DNA of 64,000 nt from NCBI RefSeq assembly GCF_028993635.1, contig NZ_CP118631.1:4278001-4342000 (forward strand), given 5' to 3'. The notes below the pieces were generated by a model that was not told where the DNA came from, ran no database searches, and saw nothing but the letters and a program-made list of their open reading frames with translations. The stretch comes from Mucilaginibacter sp. SJ (GTDB lineage: Bacteria; Bacteroidota; Bacteroidia; Sphingobacteriales; Sphingobacteriaceae). This document shows, one piece after another, positions 26,278 through 34,755 of this stretch. The translations under genes were made by a program, and so were the position numbers. Each line of letters starts with the position of its first letter. The first letter of the stretch is position 1.

Positions 26278-26319
26278 AAATTGGGGTTCAATTGAGCAGT
26301 TCTATTTATTAAATCATGG

Positions 26320-26979
26320 CTACCACTTCACATCCTCAATTTTCACAACCTTGTAATCAAAGCCCAACCTTTTAGCGTTCTGTTCAACAGTTTGATCAAA
26401 ACCGGCTTGCTTACGGCGTTCATTTACACCTGCCGCGTCTTTTATCGGCCAAACATAATAGCCAACTTTTTGACCGTTGCGCAATGGCTTAGATGTAGCC
26501 TGCGAACCGTAGATTTGCTCTTTACCTTCATACATCAGCTGCCTGTCGAGCATCATGGCGTACAACCTGAAAGGCAGTTCTTTGTTTTCGGCAGCGGTTT
26601 TCATGAGGGGCATGTACTGATTTATTTTAGGTGAGTGCTGGATCACGTACCAGGCTGCCTCATTGGTTGGTTCGCCAACAAGCGATTTGCCGGGATAGCC
26701 GTATTTTGCAAATACACCTTCAATAAAAAGGAGGTTAGTTGAATCGGCCTGGCTTTGGAGTTTCCAATAATAACCGATAGCTGCTTCAGGTTTCACCGGT
26801 AATGTTTTTAACAACGAATCTTTTTTATTGGGATCCATTAAGTAGGTTAATGTCTCCCGATATTTCTGATCAAGAACCAGCACACTATCAAGCTGCCTCT
26901 TCAAAACAGGGTTAAGCTTTTGCTGCGCAGATGCAGTGGCTGATGATAAAAGCAACAAAGCGATGATCAGGTTTTTCAT
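26320..26979 (-). CDS. DUF6624-like secreted protein
   Basis: A 219-residue protein with a signal peptide (about 1-18, ending TASAQQ). A first helix (LNPVLKRQLDSVLVLDQKYRE) is followed by a core with GEPTNEAAWYVIQHSP and LYAMMLDRQLMYEGKEQIYGSQ. The final third (VNERRKQAGFDQTVEQNAKR) resembles a DUF6624 end. The family assignment is by pattern memory and the function is unknown. The His in IQHSP and the Asp/Arg in MLDRQ look conserved enough to be functional. Confidence 0.7.
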   Translation of the reverse strand: MKNLIIALLLLSSATASAQQKLNPVLKRQLDSVLVLDQKYRETLTYLMDPNKKDSLLKTLPVKPEAAIGYYWKLQSQADSTNLLFIEGVFAKYGYPGKSLVGEPTNEAAWYVIQHSPKINQYMPLMKTAAENKELPFRLYAMMLDRQLMYEGKEQIYGSQATSKPLRNGQKVGYYVWPIKDAAGVNERRKQAGFDQTVEQNAKRLGFDYKVVKIEDVKW

Positions 26980-27018
26980 GGTAAATAAGGTTTAAGCAAA
27001 TAAACGCAAAAGTCTGTA

Positions 27019-27624
27019 TCACAAGTATAAGCTATCCGCCTTTTCAAACAATTTTTTATTGCATTCGGTGGCACCTAACGAATAATTGAATCGCGAAAGT
27101 GCATACAGCAGCGGCAATTTGGCCGGCGCTATTTCGTTTTGCTGCAGATCAGTGAGCCAGTCGGCTCCGTCAAACTCCGTACGATATTTTTTTTCGAGAC
27201 GTTCATAGATCCTGTAGGCATCGTCATGATCAAGCCACTCGGGCTTGATATACAAGCCGGTTAAGTCGCCCATTTTTTTGCGCTCTTCTGCTTCTGCAGT
27301 ATCGGCGCTGCCAAATACAAAATAAAAATACAACCACAAGGCCAGGCCAATGGCCCCGATTAACAAAGCGGTTGAATCCCTTTCGCTAAAAAAGAAGATG
27401 AAAGCAATAAAGGCTATGATCACCGAAAGCATGCGCGCATAGCCGGCAATGATGCTTTGATGGTTGAGCGGAATATTAAACCCGTTGCGGCTTCGCCAGG
27501 CCGACCGGGTTACCAGCATGGAGCTGGTTGGGAACAACGGAATGCCAATAACCACAAATTTGGTCTCTATCCACTGCCCGTTAACCTCATGCACTTTGCC
27601 CAAAAACAATGATCCTATTAACAT
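27019..27624 (-). CDS. Membrane protein of unknown function
   Basis: A 201-residue protein I do not assign to a named family. Residues 1-60 look like a beta-rich domain (VNGQWIETKFVVIGIPLFPTS), followed by two adjacent membrane spans at about 68-82 and 88-106. A charged soluble C-terminus of 90 residues includes LYIKPEWLDHDDAYRIYERLEKKY. It lies 39 bp upstream of the DUF6624-like gene on the same strand, so the two may be co-transcribed. No catalytic motif is evident. Confidence 0.65.
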   Translation of the reverse strand: MLIGSLFLGKVHEVNGQWIETKFVVIGIPLFPTSSMLVTRSAWRSRNGFNIPLNHQSIIAGYARMLSVIIAFIAFIFFFSERDSTALLIGAIGLALWLYFYFVFGSADTAEAEERKKMGDLTGLYIKPEWLDHDDAYRIYERLEKKYRTEFDGADWLTDLQQNEIAPAKLPLLYALSRFNYSLGATECNKKLFEKADSLYL

Positions 27625-27821
27625 ATCAGGTATAATTTAGTCGCGTTATTATAAACCACAACTTATAAAAGTGCTTTTAAACAAATGTTAAATATTTATT
27701 AAAAACTAAATATTAATAAATAGCACCCCCATCACTTTCTGGTTTTTATTTTACAAATAAGAAAATCAAACTTAATTAACTAAAAAATGTTAACTGTAAA
27801 AACAAATACATAAACACTACT

Positions 27822-28430
27822 ATGAAAAAGTTAAGTTTAATTGCAATGATGGCCCTGGCGGCATTATCATTCCAGGCCTGTAATGGCGGAGCAAAAAGCG
27901 GCAGCGGCGACAGCACAGCAGCTGCAACAACTGACACTGCCGACAGTGCCAACAAAGTAAAAGACACAACTACCACCGGTGCTACAGGCATTGCCGTTAC
28001 CGCCGATGATGCAAAATTTGCAACTGAAGCGGCCAATGCCGGCTTAGCCGAAGTTGCTGTTGGCCAGTTGGCCAGCGAAAAGGCAACCAATGCCAAAGTA
28101 AAAGATTTTGCTAAAATGATGGTTACTGACCACAGCAAAGCAAACGACGAACTAATGGCCATAGCCAAAACTAAAAACATTACCCTGCCATCGGCACCTG
28201 ATGATGAGCATCAGAAAATGAAAGCCGACCTGGCAGCCAAATCAGGCGCTGATTTTGACAAGGACTACGTTGATGCCATGGTTAAAGGCCATAAAAAAGT
28301 TGAATCACTGTTTGAAGATGCTTCAAAAAATTGCAAAGATGCCGACCTTAAAGCCTTTGCAGCTAAAACATTACCTGTTATCCAACACCATTTAGCCGAA
28401 ATTGAAGCTATTCAAAAAGGCATGAAGTAA
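27822..28430 (+). CDS. DUF4142 lipoprotein (ferritin-like)
   Basis: A 202-residue lipoprotein with lipobox Cys20 (LSFQACNGG). A disordered Ser/Thr/Ala-rich linker runs to about 62 and a four-helix DUF4142 domain over about 65-200. Conserved features are VAVGQLASEKATNAKVKDFAKMMVTDHSKAN and the late HHLAEIEAIQKGMK, whose histidines could bind metal. The family is annotated as ferritin-like, but its role is unproven. A perfect terminator follows. It is a single-gene unit. Confidence 0.9.
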   Translation: MKKLSLIAMMALAALSFQACNGGAKSGSGDSTAAATTDTADSANKVKDTTTTGATGIAVTADDAKFATEAANAGLAEVAVGQLASEKATNAKVKDFAKMMVTDHSKANDELMAIAKTKNITLPSAPDDEHQKMKADLAAKSGADFDKDYVDAMVKGHKKVESLFEDASKNCKDADLKAFAAKTLPVIQHHLAEIEAIQKGMK

Positions 28431-28452
28431 TCAGCTATTGATTAATTCAAGA

Positions 28453-28491
28453 CAGAAAAAGGGAGATGTAACAATCTCCCTTTTTCTGTTT
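28453..28491 (+). terminator. Terminator after DUF4142 gene
   Basis: CAGAAAAAGGGAGAT (28453-28467) pairs perfectly with ATCTCCCTTTTTCTG (28474-28488), with loop GTAACA and T-rich sequence after it. Confidence 0.8.
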
Positions 28492-28551
28492 AATTCCCTT
28501 GTACAGGTGTGGCTAAAACGATACTTTTAACACAGCAAAATCTATTTTAAT

Positions 28552-29568
28552 ATGTCGAAACCAATAGTAACCGGCCTCATGGCCTATGGAATGTCGGGCA
28601 GGATTTTTCATGCCCCGTTTTTAACTACCAATCCGGGCTTTACTTTTAAGGCCCTGGTTGAGCGCCATGAAAAAAAAGCCGGCAAAAAATACCCGGATGT
28701 GATGAGTTATGATAGCATCGACCAACTGCTTAACGACGATGAAATAGAGCTCATCATCGTTAATACCCCTAACAACACCCACTTTGATTATGCTGTACAA
28801 GCTCTAAATGCCGGTAAACATGTACTGATTGAGAAGCCCGCAGCTGTAACCTCAAGCGAGGTGAAAGCGCTGTATGATCTGGGTAAAAAGCTTGATTTGA
28901 AAGTGATGATCTATCAAAACCGCCGGTATGACAGCGGTTTCCTTTCGGTAAAGGAGGTGATTGAAAGCGGCAGGTTAGGTGAGTTGATCGAGGTTCATTT
29001 CAGGCTGGACAGGTACCGCATGGCCATCGGTGCAAAACAATTCAAGGAAACGGCGGGCGTTCCGGGCGGCGGCCTTACCTATGACCTTGGCGCCCATTTG
29101 GTTGATAATGCCATCAGTATTTTCGGCAGGCCGTTGAGCTATGAAAAAACCACCGCTGTATTCAGGCCAAACTCGCAGGTTGATGATTATTTCAATATCC
29201 ACCTTAAATATCCTAATCAGCTTAATGTATACCTAACCTCGGGGTTGCTCATTGCCGAGCATACTTACGGCTTTGTGGTGCATGGCACATTAGGCAGCTT
29301 TGTTAAAATGCGTACCGATGTACAGGAAGCGCAGCTTGATGCCGATATGATGCCAACCGATGAAGGTTTTGGCATCGAGCCCGAAGGCAGCGACGGTAAA
29401 CTGGTGCTTATGGGTGCCGACGGGCAAAAGACCGTGGAGTGGATAAAGTCACCCAAAGGTAATTATAATGGCATATTTGATGCCGTGTATCATACCGTGC
29501 GCGAAAATGCGTTATTCCCGGTAACTGAAGAACACATCGCCTGGCAAATTGAATTGCTTGAAAGCTAA
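28552..29568 (+). CDS. Gfo/Idh/MocA family oxidoreductase
   Basis: An NAD(P)-dependent oxidoreductase of 338 residues. The N-terminal Rossmann domain starts GLMAYGMSGRIFHAPFL. The family's EKPAAVTSSE follows near 103, and the C-terminal substrate domain has QNRRYDSGFLSVKEVI and GGGLTYDLGAHLVDNAISIFG, with the likely catalytic Asp/His. Substrates in the family are sugars, inositols or biliverdin, and cannot be chosen here. The GXGXXG is atypical (G-L-M-A-Y-G-M-S-G). It is followed 39 bp later by a thioredoxin-fold lipoprotein. Confidence 0.9.
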   Translation: MSKPIVTGLMAYGMSGRIFHAPFLTTNPGFTFKALVERHEKKAGKKYPDVMSYDSIDQLLNDDEIELIIVNTPNNTHFDYAVQALNAGKHVLIEKPAAVTSSEVKALYDLGKKLDLKVMIYQNRRYDSGFLSVKEVIESGRLGELIEVHFRLDRYRMAIGAKQFKETAGVPGGGLTYDLGAHLVDNAISIFGRPLSYEKTTAVFRPNSQVDDYFNIHLKYPNQLNVYLTSGLLIAEHTYGFVVHGTLGSFVKMRTDVQEAQLDADMMPTDEGFGIEPEGSDGKLVLMGADGQKTVEWIKSPKGNYNGIFDAVYHTVRENALFPVTEEHIAWQIELLES

Positions 29569-29607
29569 AAATGTTGTAACTATGCTTATTAAATGCTAAT
29601 TAATATA

Positions 29608-30096
29608 ATGAAGAAACTGTATTTACTGCTTTGTCTGATTATTGCCGCCGGGTGCAGCCAGGCACAAACACCGCCTGCTAATTCCGGCTTGCCGCCATAT
29701 CACATCCTCACTACAGACAGTGTTTACGTTACTCCTGCCAACCTGAAAAAGAACAAACCGGTAATGGTGATCTATTTTTCGCCCGATTGCAGCCATTGCC
29801 AGCACCTGATGTATGATCTGAAACCTGAGCTGCCCAAATTAAAAAATGTGCAGATAGTGATGATCACCTTTATGCCGATGCTTAAAGGGATCCAAACTTT
29901 CCAGCGCGATTTTGATCTGGCTAAATACCATAACATTACTATCGGCACCGAAGGCTACACCTACCTGGTACAGAAATTTTATAGTGTACAAACAACTCCA
30001 TACATCGCCATTTATGATAAGTATGGCAAATTATTTCAAACTTATCCCAAAGTACCTAAGATCCCGGTGTTGATGGAAACCATTAAAAAAGTATAA
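29608..30096 (+). CDS. Thioredoxin-fold lipoprotein (TlpA/redoxin-like)
   Basis: A 162-residue protein that starts at the ATG at 29608; the upstream ATG at 29593 adds only MLINI. It has an N-terminal lipobox (IIAAGC16) and a thioredoxin fold with an active-site-type pair C61-S-H-C64 in YFSPDCSHCQHL. A cis-Pro-type TTPYIAIYD comes later. It could be an envelope thiol-disulfide reductase. No partner oxidase is adjacent. Confidence 0.85.
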   Translation: MKKLYLLLCLIIAAGCSQAQTPPANSGLPPYHILTTDSVYVTPANLKKNKPVMVIYFSPDCSHCQHLMYDLKPELPKLKNVQIVMITFMPMLKGIQTFQRDFDLAKYHNITIGTEGYTYLVQKFYSVQTTPYIAIYDKYGKLFQTYPKVPKIPVLMETIKKV

Positions 30097-30129
30097 AGTA
30101 TTTTCACTTTAAAATAAAGCCGGTTAAAC

Positions 30130-30625
30130 CACATTAAGTTTAACTGGCTTTATGTTTTCAATATTCGTCCCATCAGGGTCTCTCACAGAGGATCCTGATG
30201 TATACGCCATGCAAGTTCGTTGTTCTAACTCTTGAACGCCGCAACCCTCAGGGCCCTCTGCGAGAGACGCTGAGGGGGACATCAAATCAATAGTCAAATT
30301 GGGGTGATTTTCATAAGTTGAACCCCTCCGGGGCTCAGGTAAGGGGTGTGACGTTATTTCTACAAACCTTTTCCCCTCCCGGGGGATTTTACAATTTAAT
30401 AAACATATATTAATTGCTGATGGATAGGTGCACCAGAGGTGCAAAAGGGTTGTAGCTCGTAAAGTGATAGAATATCCTTTGCCCCGGAGGTCCAAAACAC
30501 AACGCCTTGCTGTTTAAGCGGCAAGTTTTGTGGGTAAACTTAAATCTGCGAGAGACCCTGAGGGAACACAAATCAGTGTAATCGGTGAAATCAAAAATCA
30601 ATCGGTGTAATCCCCAAAAAATCAA
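30130..30625. repeat. Composite repeat block before gcvT
   Basis: The 594-bp gap without genes is a mosaic. CTACAAACCTTTTCCCCTCC (from about 30359) and GGTGCACCAGAGGTGCAAAA (from about 30427) are a decayed relative of the interior of the MITEs at 7701 and 45923. Around it are CTCTGCGAGAGACGCTGAGG and its inverted partner CTGCGAGAGACCCTGAGGG, GTTTTGTG/CAAAACAC pairs and AATCGGTGTAATC units near 30575-30615. No intact terminal repeats are visible. Confidence 0.65.
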
Positions 30626-30661
30626 AACCAATCAACGGTACCGATTACGCTTCATAATAGT

Positions 30662-30669
30662 TACCTTTG
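30662..30669 (+). promoter_or_regulatory. -7 box of gcvT promoter
   Basis: TACCTTTG fits TAnnTTTG and lies 21 bp before the ATG at 30691, supporting that ATG over the TTG at 30667 inside the box. Confidence 0.6.
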
Positions 30670-30690
30670 CGGCCAATATTTAAGTTGACA

Positions 30691-31770
30691 ATGAAGAATA
30701 CCGCATTAACCGATATCCACGTAAAAACCGGTGCCAAAATGGTTCCATTTGCCGGTTACAATATGCCCGTTCAATACACCGGTATTAACGCCGAACACGA
30801 AACCGTGCGCAAGGCTGTTGGTGTTTTTGACGTAAGCCACATGGGCGAATTCATTTTAAAAGGAGAGAACGCGCTTGACCTGATTCAGCGGGTAACCAGT
30901 AACGATGCCTCAAAATTATACGATGGCAAAGTGCAGTACTCATGCCTGCCCAATGAAAATGGTGGTATTGTTGACGATCTGCTGGTTTACCGTATCGACG
31001 AGAAAACCTACATGCTGGTGGTTAATGCCTCAAACATTGAAAAAGACTGGGATTGGATCTCAAAATATAATACCAATGGTGTTGATATGAAAAACATATC
31101 TGATCGTACGTCACTATTGGCTATCCAGGGCCCTAAAGCTGCCGAAGCCTTGCAAAGCCTAACTGAGGTTGACCTGGTATCGATGGAATACTACACCTTT
31201 AAAAAAGGAACTTTTGCGGGTGTTGATAATGTGCTAATATCAGCTACAGGCTATACAGGTGCGGGCGGTTTTGAGATCTATTTTGAAAACCAATATGCGG
31301 AGCAGATCTGGAACGCCATTTTCAAAGCCGGCGAACCATTCGGTATTAAGCCAATTGGTTTAGGCGCACGTGATACCTTACGTTTGGAGATGGGTTTCTG
31401 CCTTTACGGTAACGACATTGATGATAACACCTCACCGCTTGAAGCCGGTTTAGGTTGGGTAACCAAATTCAATAAAGAATTTACCAACGCCGAAGCCCTG
31501 CAAGCCCAAAAACAAGCTGGTGTGAGCCGCAAGCTGGTAGGTTTTGAAATGATAGACCGCGGCATCCCCCGTCATGATTATGTTATTGTTGATGCGGATG
31601 GCAATACTATAGGTAAAGTAACCTCGGGCACTCAATCGCCATCCTTGCAAAAAGCTATTGGTATGGGCTATGTAGATACCGCTTTCGCCAAAGAAGGTAC
31701 CGAGATCTATATCAGCATCAGGGACAATAAAATTAAGGCGCAGATTGTAAAACCACCGTTTTATAAATAG
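30691..31770 (+). CDS. gcvT: Glycine cleavage system aminomethyltransferase (T protein)
   Basis: GcvT releases ammonia from the aminomethyl lipoyl-H protein and passes the one-carbon unit to tetrahydrofolate. From the ATG at 30691 there are 359 residues. The N-terminus MKNTALTDIHVKTGAKMVPF and FDVSHMGEF are canonical. TGYTGAGGFEIY and the GARDTLRLEMGFCLYG region follow, with the conserved Asp in GARDT, and a beta-barrel end (VTSGTQSPSLQKAIGMGYV) completes it. gcvH and gcvP are not in the window. Confidence 0.95.
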   Translation: MKNTALTDIHVKTGAKMVPFAGYNMPVQYTGINAEHETVRKAVGVFDVSHMGEFILKGENALDLIQRVTSNDASKLYDGKVQYSCLPNENGGIVDDLLVYRIDEKTYMLVVNASNIEKDWDWISKYNTNGVDMKNISDRTSLLAIQGPKAAEALQSLTEVDLVSMEYYTFKKGTFAGVDNVLISATGYTGAGGFEIYFENQYAEQIWNAIFKAGEPFGIKPIGLGARDTLRLEMGFCLYGNDIDDNTSPLEAGLGWVTKFNKEFTNAEALQAQKQAGVSRKLVGFEMIDRGIPRHDYVIVDADGNTIGKVTSGTQSPSLQKAIGMGYVDTAFAKEGTEIYISIRDNKIKAQIVKPPFYK

Positions 31771-31796
31771 GGCCCCTAACCCCTGAATGGAGGAAC

Positions 31797-31925
31797 GCTT
31801 TCAAACTCCCCTCTCGAGAGGGGGCGCGGAGGAAAGAGCGGTTGCAGGGGTGTGTTGTACATCGTTTATTGGTGCATATTAACACACCCCTGCACCCCTC
31901 TGAAGAGGGGAATCGCGCAGCCCCA
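31797..31925. repeat. Dispersed repeat D2
   Basis: AACTCCCCTCTCGAGAGGGG, AGAGCGGTTGCAGGGGTGTG, then AACACACCCCTGCACCCCTC and AGAGGGGAATCGC. It resembles the interior of 16942-17155 in inverted order. It is a multi-hairpin element of about 130 bp in the gcvT-comB gap. Confidence 0.7.
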
Positions 31926-31968
31926 GCTTTTTATCTCTTTGTTATAATTCATTAATTTAAATTAAAAA

Positions 31969-32724
31969 ATGTCTGAAAATACAACTATACAAACTCCCCC
32001 TTCAGGGGGCCGGGGGGCACACGTTTGCCTAACCCCTGCATTACTGCCGCTTTTTAATGTGGAAGACTACATTGTAGTGGTTATTGATATTTTCAGGGCA
32101 ACATCATCTATTTGTTATGGTATTGAAAACGGTGCTGAGGCTATTATACCGGTATCACAAGTTGAGGAATGTGCCGCGTATAGAGAGAAAGGGCTGGATT
32201 ACCTTCTTGCGGCCGAGCGCGACGGATCGGTAGTGGAAGGGTTTGATTTTGGCAACTCGCCATTTTCTTACACTAAAGAAAAAGTAGCCGGTAAAACAAT
32301 AGTGTTAACCACTACTAACGGCACACATGCGCTGCATTTATCGCGCAGCGCAAGAAAAATTGTTATCGGTTCGTTCCTGAACCTTACTGCCTTAAGCAAC
32401 TGGCTTGATAGGCAATACGAAAATGTGCTGCTGGTGTGCGCCGGCTGGAAAAACAATTTCAATTTGGAGGATACCCTGTTTGCCGGCGCCTTAATTGAGC
32501 AGTTAAAAGATAAAGGATTTGCACTGGACGATGCCGCGATAGCTGCCAATGATCTTTTCCAGGTTGGCAAAAACGATATCAACGGGTATCTCAAGAAAAC
32601 ATCTCACGGCGAACGCCTGAAAAAATTAGGCATCGAAAAAGATATCGAGTTTTGCTTACAGGTTGATTTGACAGCCGCCATTCCTGTTTTGGAAGGGGAG
32701 AAGCTGGTGAAGTTGGTGGTATAA
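31969..32724 (+). CDS. 2-phosphosulfolactate phosphatase (ComB-like) with a repeat in its N-terminus
   Basis: ComB dephosphorylates 2-phosphosulfolactate in coenzyme M biosynthesis; orphan homologues are common in Bacteroidota, where the role is open. The 251-residue protein matches from VCLTPALLPLFNVEDY, with VVIDIFRATSSI, LLAAERDGSVVEGFDFGNSP and TNGTHAL. The first 18 residues (NTTIQTPPSGGRGAH region) are read from a GC-rich repeat copy at 31992-32020, in frame. The family normally begins just before VCLTP. No other ATG start was found, so the ATG at 31969 is kept. No comA or comC is nearby. Confidence 0.88.
   Translation: MSENTTIQTPPSGGRGAHVCLTPALLPLFNVEDYIVVVIDIFRATSSICYGIENGAEAIIPVSQVEECAAYREKGLDYLLAAERDGSVVEGFDFGNSPFSYTKEKVAGKTIVLTTTNGTHALHLSRSARKIVIGSFLNLTALSNWLDRQYENVLLVCAGWKNNFNLEDTLFAGALIEQLKDKGFALDDAAIAANDLFQVGKNDINGYLKKTSHGERLKKLGIEKDIEFCLQVDLTAAIPVLEGEKLVKLVV
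31992..32020. repeat. GC-rich palindrome J inside the comB reading frame
   Basis: CTCCCCCTTCAGGGGGCCGG codes for about TPPSGGRGA at residues 9-17 of the comB product. Copies of the same orientation lie at 33198-33225 and, decayed, at 19138-19161. Confidence 0.7.
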
Positions 32725-32729
32725 AAGCG

Positions 32730-32930
32730 TCATCAGAGGTATACGACATCGAGCGGAGGGTTGTCAGTCTGAGCATGTCGAAGACTCGCGCGTAAAGGCC
32801 CTACCCACCATGCTTCGAGGACCTCAGCATGACGACCTTTTTATTACGTCATTGCACGAAGCAATCCCCGATTAGCAGGGCCACCCTGTACAGTTTGGGA
32901 TTGCTTCGTTCTTTATAATGACGTTATCGT
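32730..32930. repeat. Dispersed repeat C2
   Basis: Part of the gene-free 32725-33206 gap. It includes TTGTCAGTCTGAGCATGTCG, a palindromic pair GTCATTGCACGAAGCAATCC with GGATTGCTTCGTTC, and CAGCATGACGACC. It is related to 22167-22400 and 45594-45910. Confidence 0.65.
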
Positions 32931-32975
32931 AAGTTATTGATTATTAAGTATGATTTTTGATGAATTTTATAACAT

Positions 32976-33073
32976 GGGCGTTGCCTGCGGCCCGGGCTTT
33001 CCGTTGCAAGTCCTCGCCTTCCCGGCCCGCAACCCCTCTACGCGCTCCGGGCTTTACACTGCAATCCTAACGC
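32976..33073 (+). repeat. Dispersed repeat B3
   Basis: Starts GGGCGTTGCCTGCGGCCCGG and ends GCAATCCTAACGC. Its closest relative is the inverted copy at 45440-45538. Confidence 0.75.
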
Positions 33074-33197
33074 GGCCCACACGCAACTCCGCTAAAATAT
33101 ATTCTTCATGTCATCACGTTTTTTTTTCAAGGCTTCCCTGATGGTTACTCGACATAAATTCTTAATGCTCCCGACCCGAAAGAGCCGGCGTAAGTAA

Positions 33198-33225
33198 GCT
33201 CCCCCTTTAGGGGGCGGGGGGGGCA
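33198..33225. repeat. GC-rich palindrome J at the gltX 3' end
   Basis: AGCTCCCCCTTTAGGGGGCG overlaps the gltX stop at 33207-33209 and supplies the last five codons APPAP of the protein. It is the second member of the pair with 31992-32020. Confidence 0.65.
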
Positions 33226-34736
33226 AACTCCACAAGCGCCTTTTCTATCCTGCTGATCGTTTCTTCTTTACCAAGCAGGGCAACAATATCAAATACGTGC
33301 GGACCAAACTTACCACCTACCAGCATAATTCGGAATGGCAGCATCACATCACCCACTTTCAGGCCTTTTTCTTCGGCAAGGGCTTTGAACTTAGCTTCAA
33401 GGCCATGTGCTTCAATAGCTGCTTCGTTAGTTAGCAAAGCAATGAACGCGTGATAAAACGCTGTTTTGGCATCAGTCCATTTAGGTTTTACCGCGTTAAG
33501 GTCATACTCCTTAGGTTGCTCAAAAAAGAAACCTGCCTGCTGGTAAAAATCAGGAAGTAATACAACGCGATCTTTGATTAAAGTGATAACCTTAGTCAGG
33601 TATTCATTAGCGCTAACAGTAACACCACTATCAGCAAATACTTTTATAACATCTGACTTCAGACTTTCGACTTCAGACTTCTTAATCCACTCGGCATTGA
33701 ACCATTTGGCTTTTTCAAAATCAAACTTGGCGCCCGATTTATTGACACGTTCTATCGAGAATTTTTCGATCAGCTCGTCAAGCGTAAAAATCTCCTGCTC
33801 GGTACCGTCGTTCCAGCCCAAAGTTGCCAGCAGGTTCAGGAAAGCTTCCGGTAAAAAACCTAATTCACGGAAACCAGGCGTCAACTCGCCTGTTTTTGCA
33901 TCAAACCAGTTCATGGCATACACCGGGAAACCCAGTCGGGCGCCGTCGCGTTTGCTCAGCTTGCCATGGCCATCCGGTTTCAAAATCAGCGGCAGGTGTG
34001 CCCATTGGGGCATCTCAGCCTTCCAGCCCAGGTATTCCCAAAGCAGCAAATGTACCGGGGCCGAAGGCAGCCACTCTTCGCCGCGAAAAGCATGCGTGAT
34101 CTTCATCAGGTAATCATCAACCACAACGGCCAGATGGTAAGTAGGCATGCCATCGGCTTTTAATAACACTTTATCATCAACCAGGCCGGTTTCAAAGCTC
34201 ACATATCCGCGAATCATATCATTGAAACTTACGTTTTCACCCTCCGGCATTTTAATGCGGATCACATGCGGCGTACCTGCATCAAGCAAAGCATCAACCT
34301 CGTGCTGAGGCAATGAAAGCGAGTTTCTTAAGGTATGGCGATAGGCCAGGCCGTACTGAAAATTGGGGATCTCCTTCCGGTTTTTGTCCAGCTCTTCGGC
34401 GGTATCAAAGGCATAATAAGCATGCCCTTCCATAACCAGGCGTTCGGCATATTCGCGGTAAAGTGGTTTACGCTCGCTTTGGCGATATGGCGCGTAAGGG
34501 CCGCCGGCAACCGGGCTTTCGTCGGCCTGAAGACCGCACCATTTAAGGCAGTCTAAAATATATTCTTCGGCACCTTCCACGTAGCGGGTTTGGTCGGTAT
34601 CTTCAATTCGTAAAACAAAATCGCCTCCATGCTTTTTGGCGAATAAATAGTTGAACAACACGGTGCGTACGCCACCAAGGTGTAAACCACCTGTAGGACT
34701 CGGCGCAAAACGGACTCTTACTTTTTTATCGGTCAT
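33207..34736 (-). CDS. gltX: Glutamyl-tRNA synthetase
   Basis: GltX charges tRNA-Glu. From the ATG at 34734-34736 there are 509 residues. An upstream start would add MDYGLWTFPLIF, which comes from a spacer repeat. The class I signatures are H19-LGG in FAPSPTGGLHLGG and KLSKRDG near residue 255. The anticodon-binding part has an odd SEVESLKSDV stretch read from a spacer-type repeat (about 33648-33685). The C-terminal APPAP is encoded by palindrome J. The gene therefore carries two repeat intrusions. Confidence 0.95.
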   Translation of the reverse strand: MTDKKVRVRFAPSPTGGLHLGGVRTVLFNYLFAKKHGGDFVLRIEDTDQTRYVEGAEEYILDCLKWCGLQADESPVAGGPYAPYRQSERKPLYREYAERLVMEGHAYYAFDTAEELDKNRKEIPNFQYGLAYRHTLRNSLSLPQHEVDALLDAGTPHVIRIKMPEGENVSFNDMIRGYVSFETGLVDDKVLLKADGMPTYHLAVVVDDYLMKITHAFRGEEWLPSAPVHLLLWEYLGWKAEMPQWAHLPLILKPDGHGKLSKRDGARLGFPVYAMNWFDAKTGELTPGFRELGFLPEAFLNLLATLGWNDGTEQEIFTLDELIEKFSIERVNKSGAKFDFEKAKWFNAEWIKKSEVESLKSDVIKVFADSGVTVSANEYLTKVITLIKDRVVLLPDFYQQAGFFFEQPKEYDLNAVKPKWTDAKTAFYHAFIALLTNEAAIEAHGLEAKFKALAEEKGLKVGDVMLPFRIMLVGGKFGPHVFDIVALLGKEETISRIEKALVEFAPPAP

Positions 34737-34755
34737 GATGGTGGCAAAGATAAGA

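Larger units (their letters stand above)
25778..26319. other. Gene-free 542-bp gap with hairpins and repeat B2
   Basis: No coding region is supported. It holds a 20-bp perfect hairpin (25947-26000), a 15-bp hairpin (26075-26112) whose right half AGCCAAGCACAGGGAAA also occurs at 25865-25881, and repeat B2 (26194-26277) near the 3' end of the next gene. Confidence 0.7.

Noticed and set aside
30124..30495. 123-codon minus-strand frame before gcvT
   Set aside because: Entirely within the composite repeat block; similar peptides would arise from any copy of these repeats.
33574..34113. 179-codon plus-strand frame over gltX
   Set aside because: Antisense of a confidently assigned gene.
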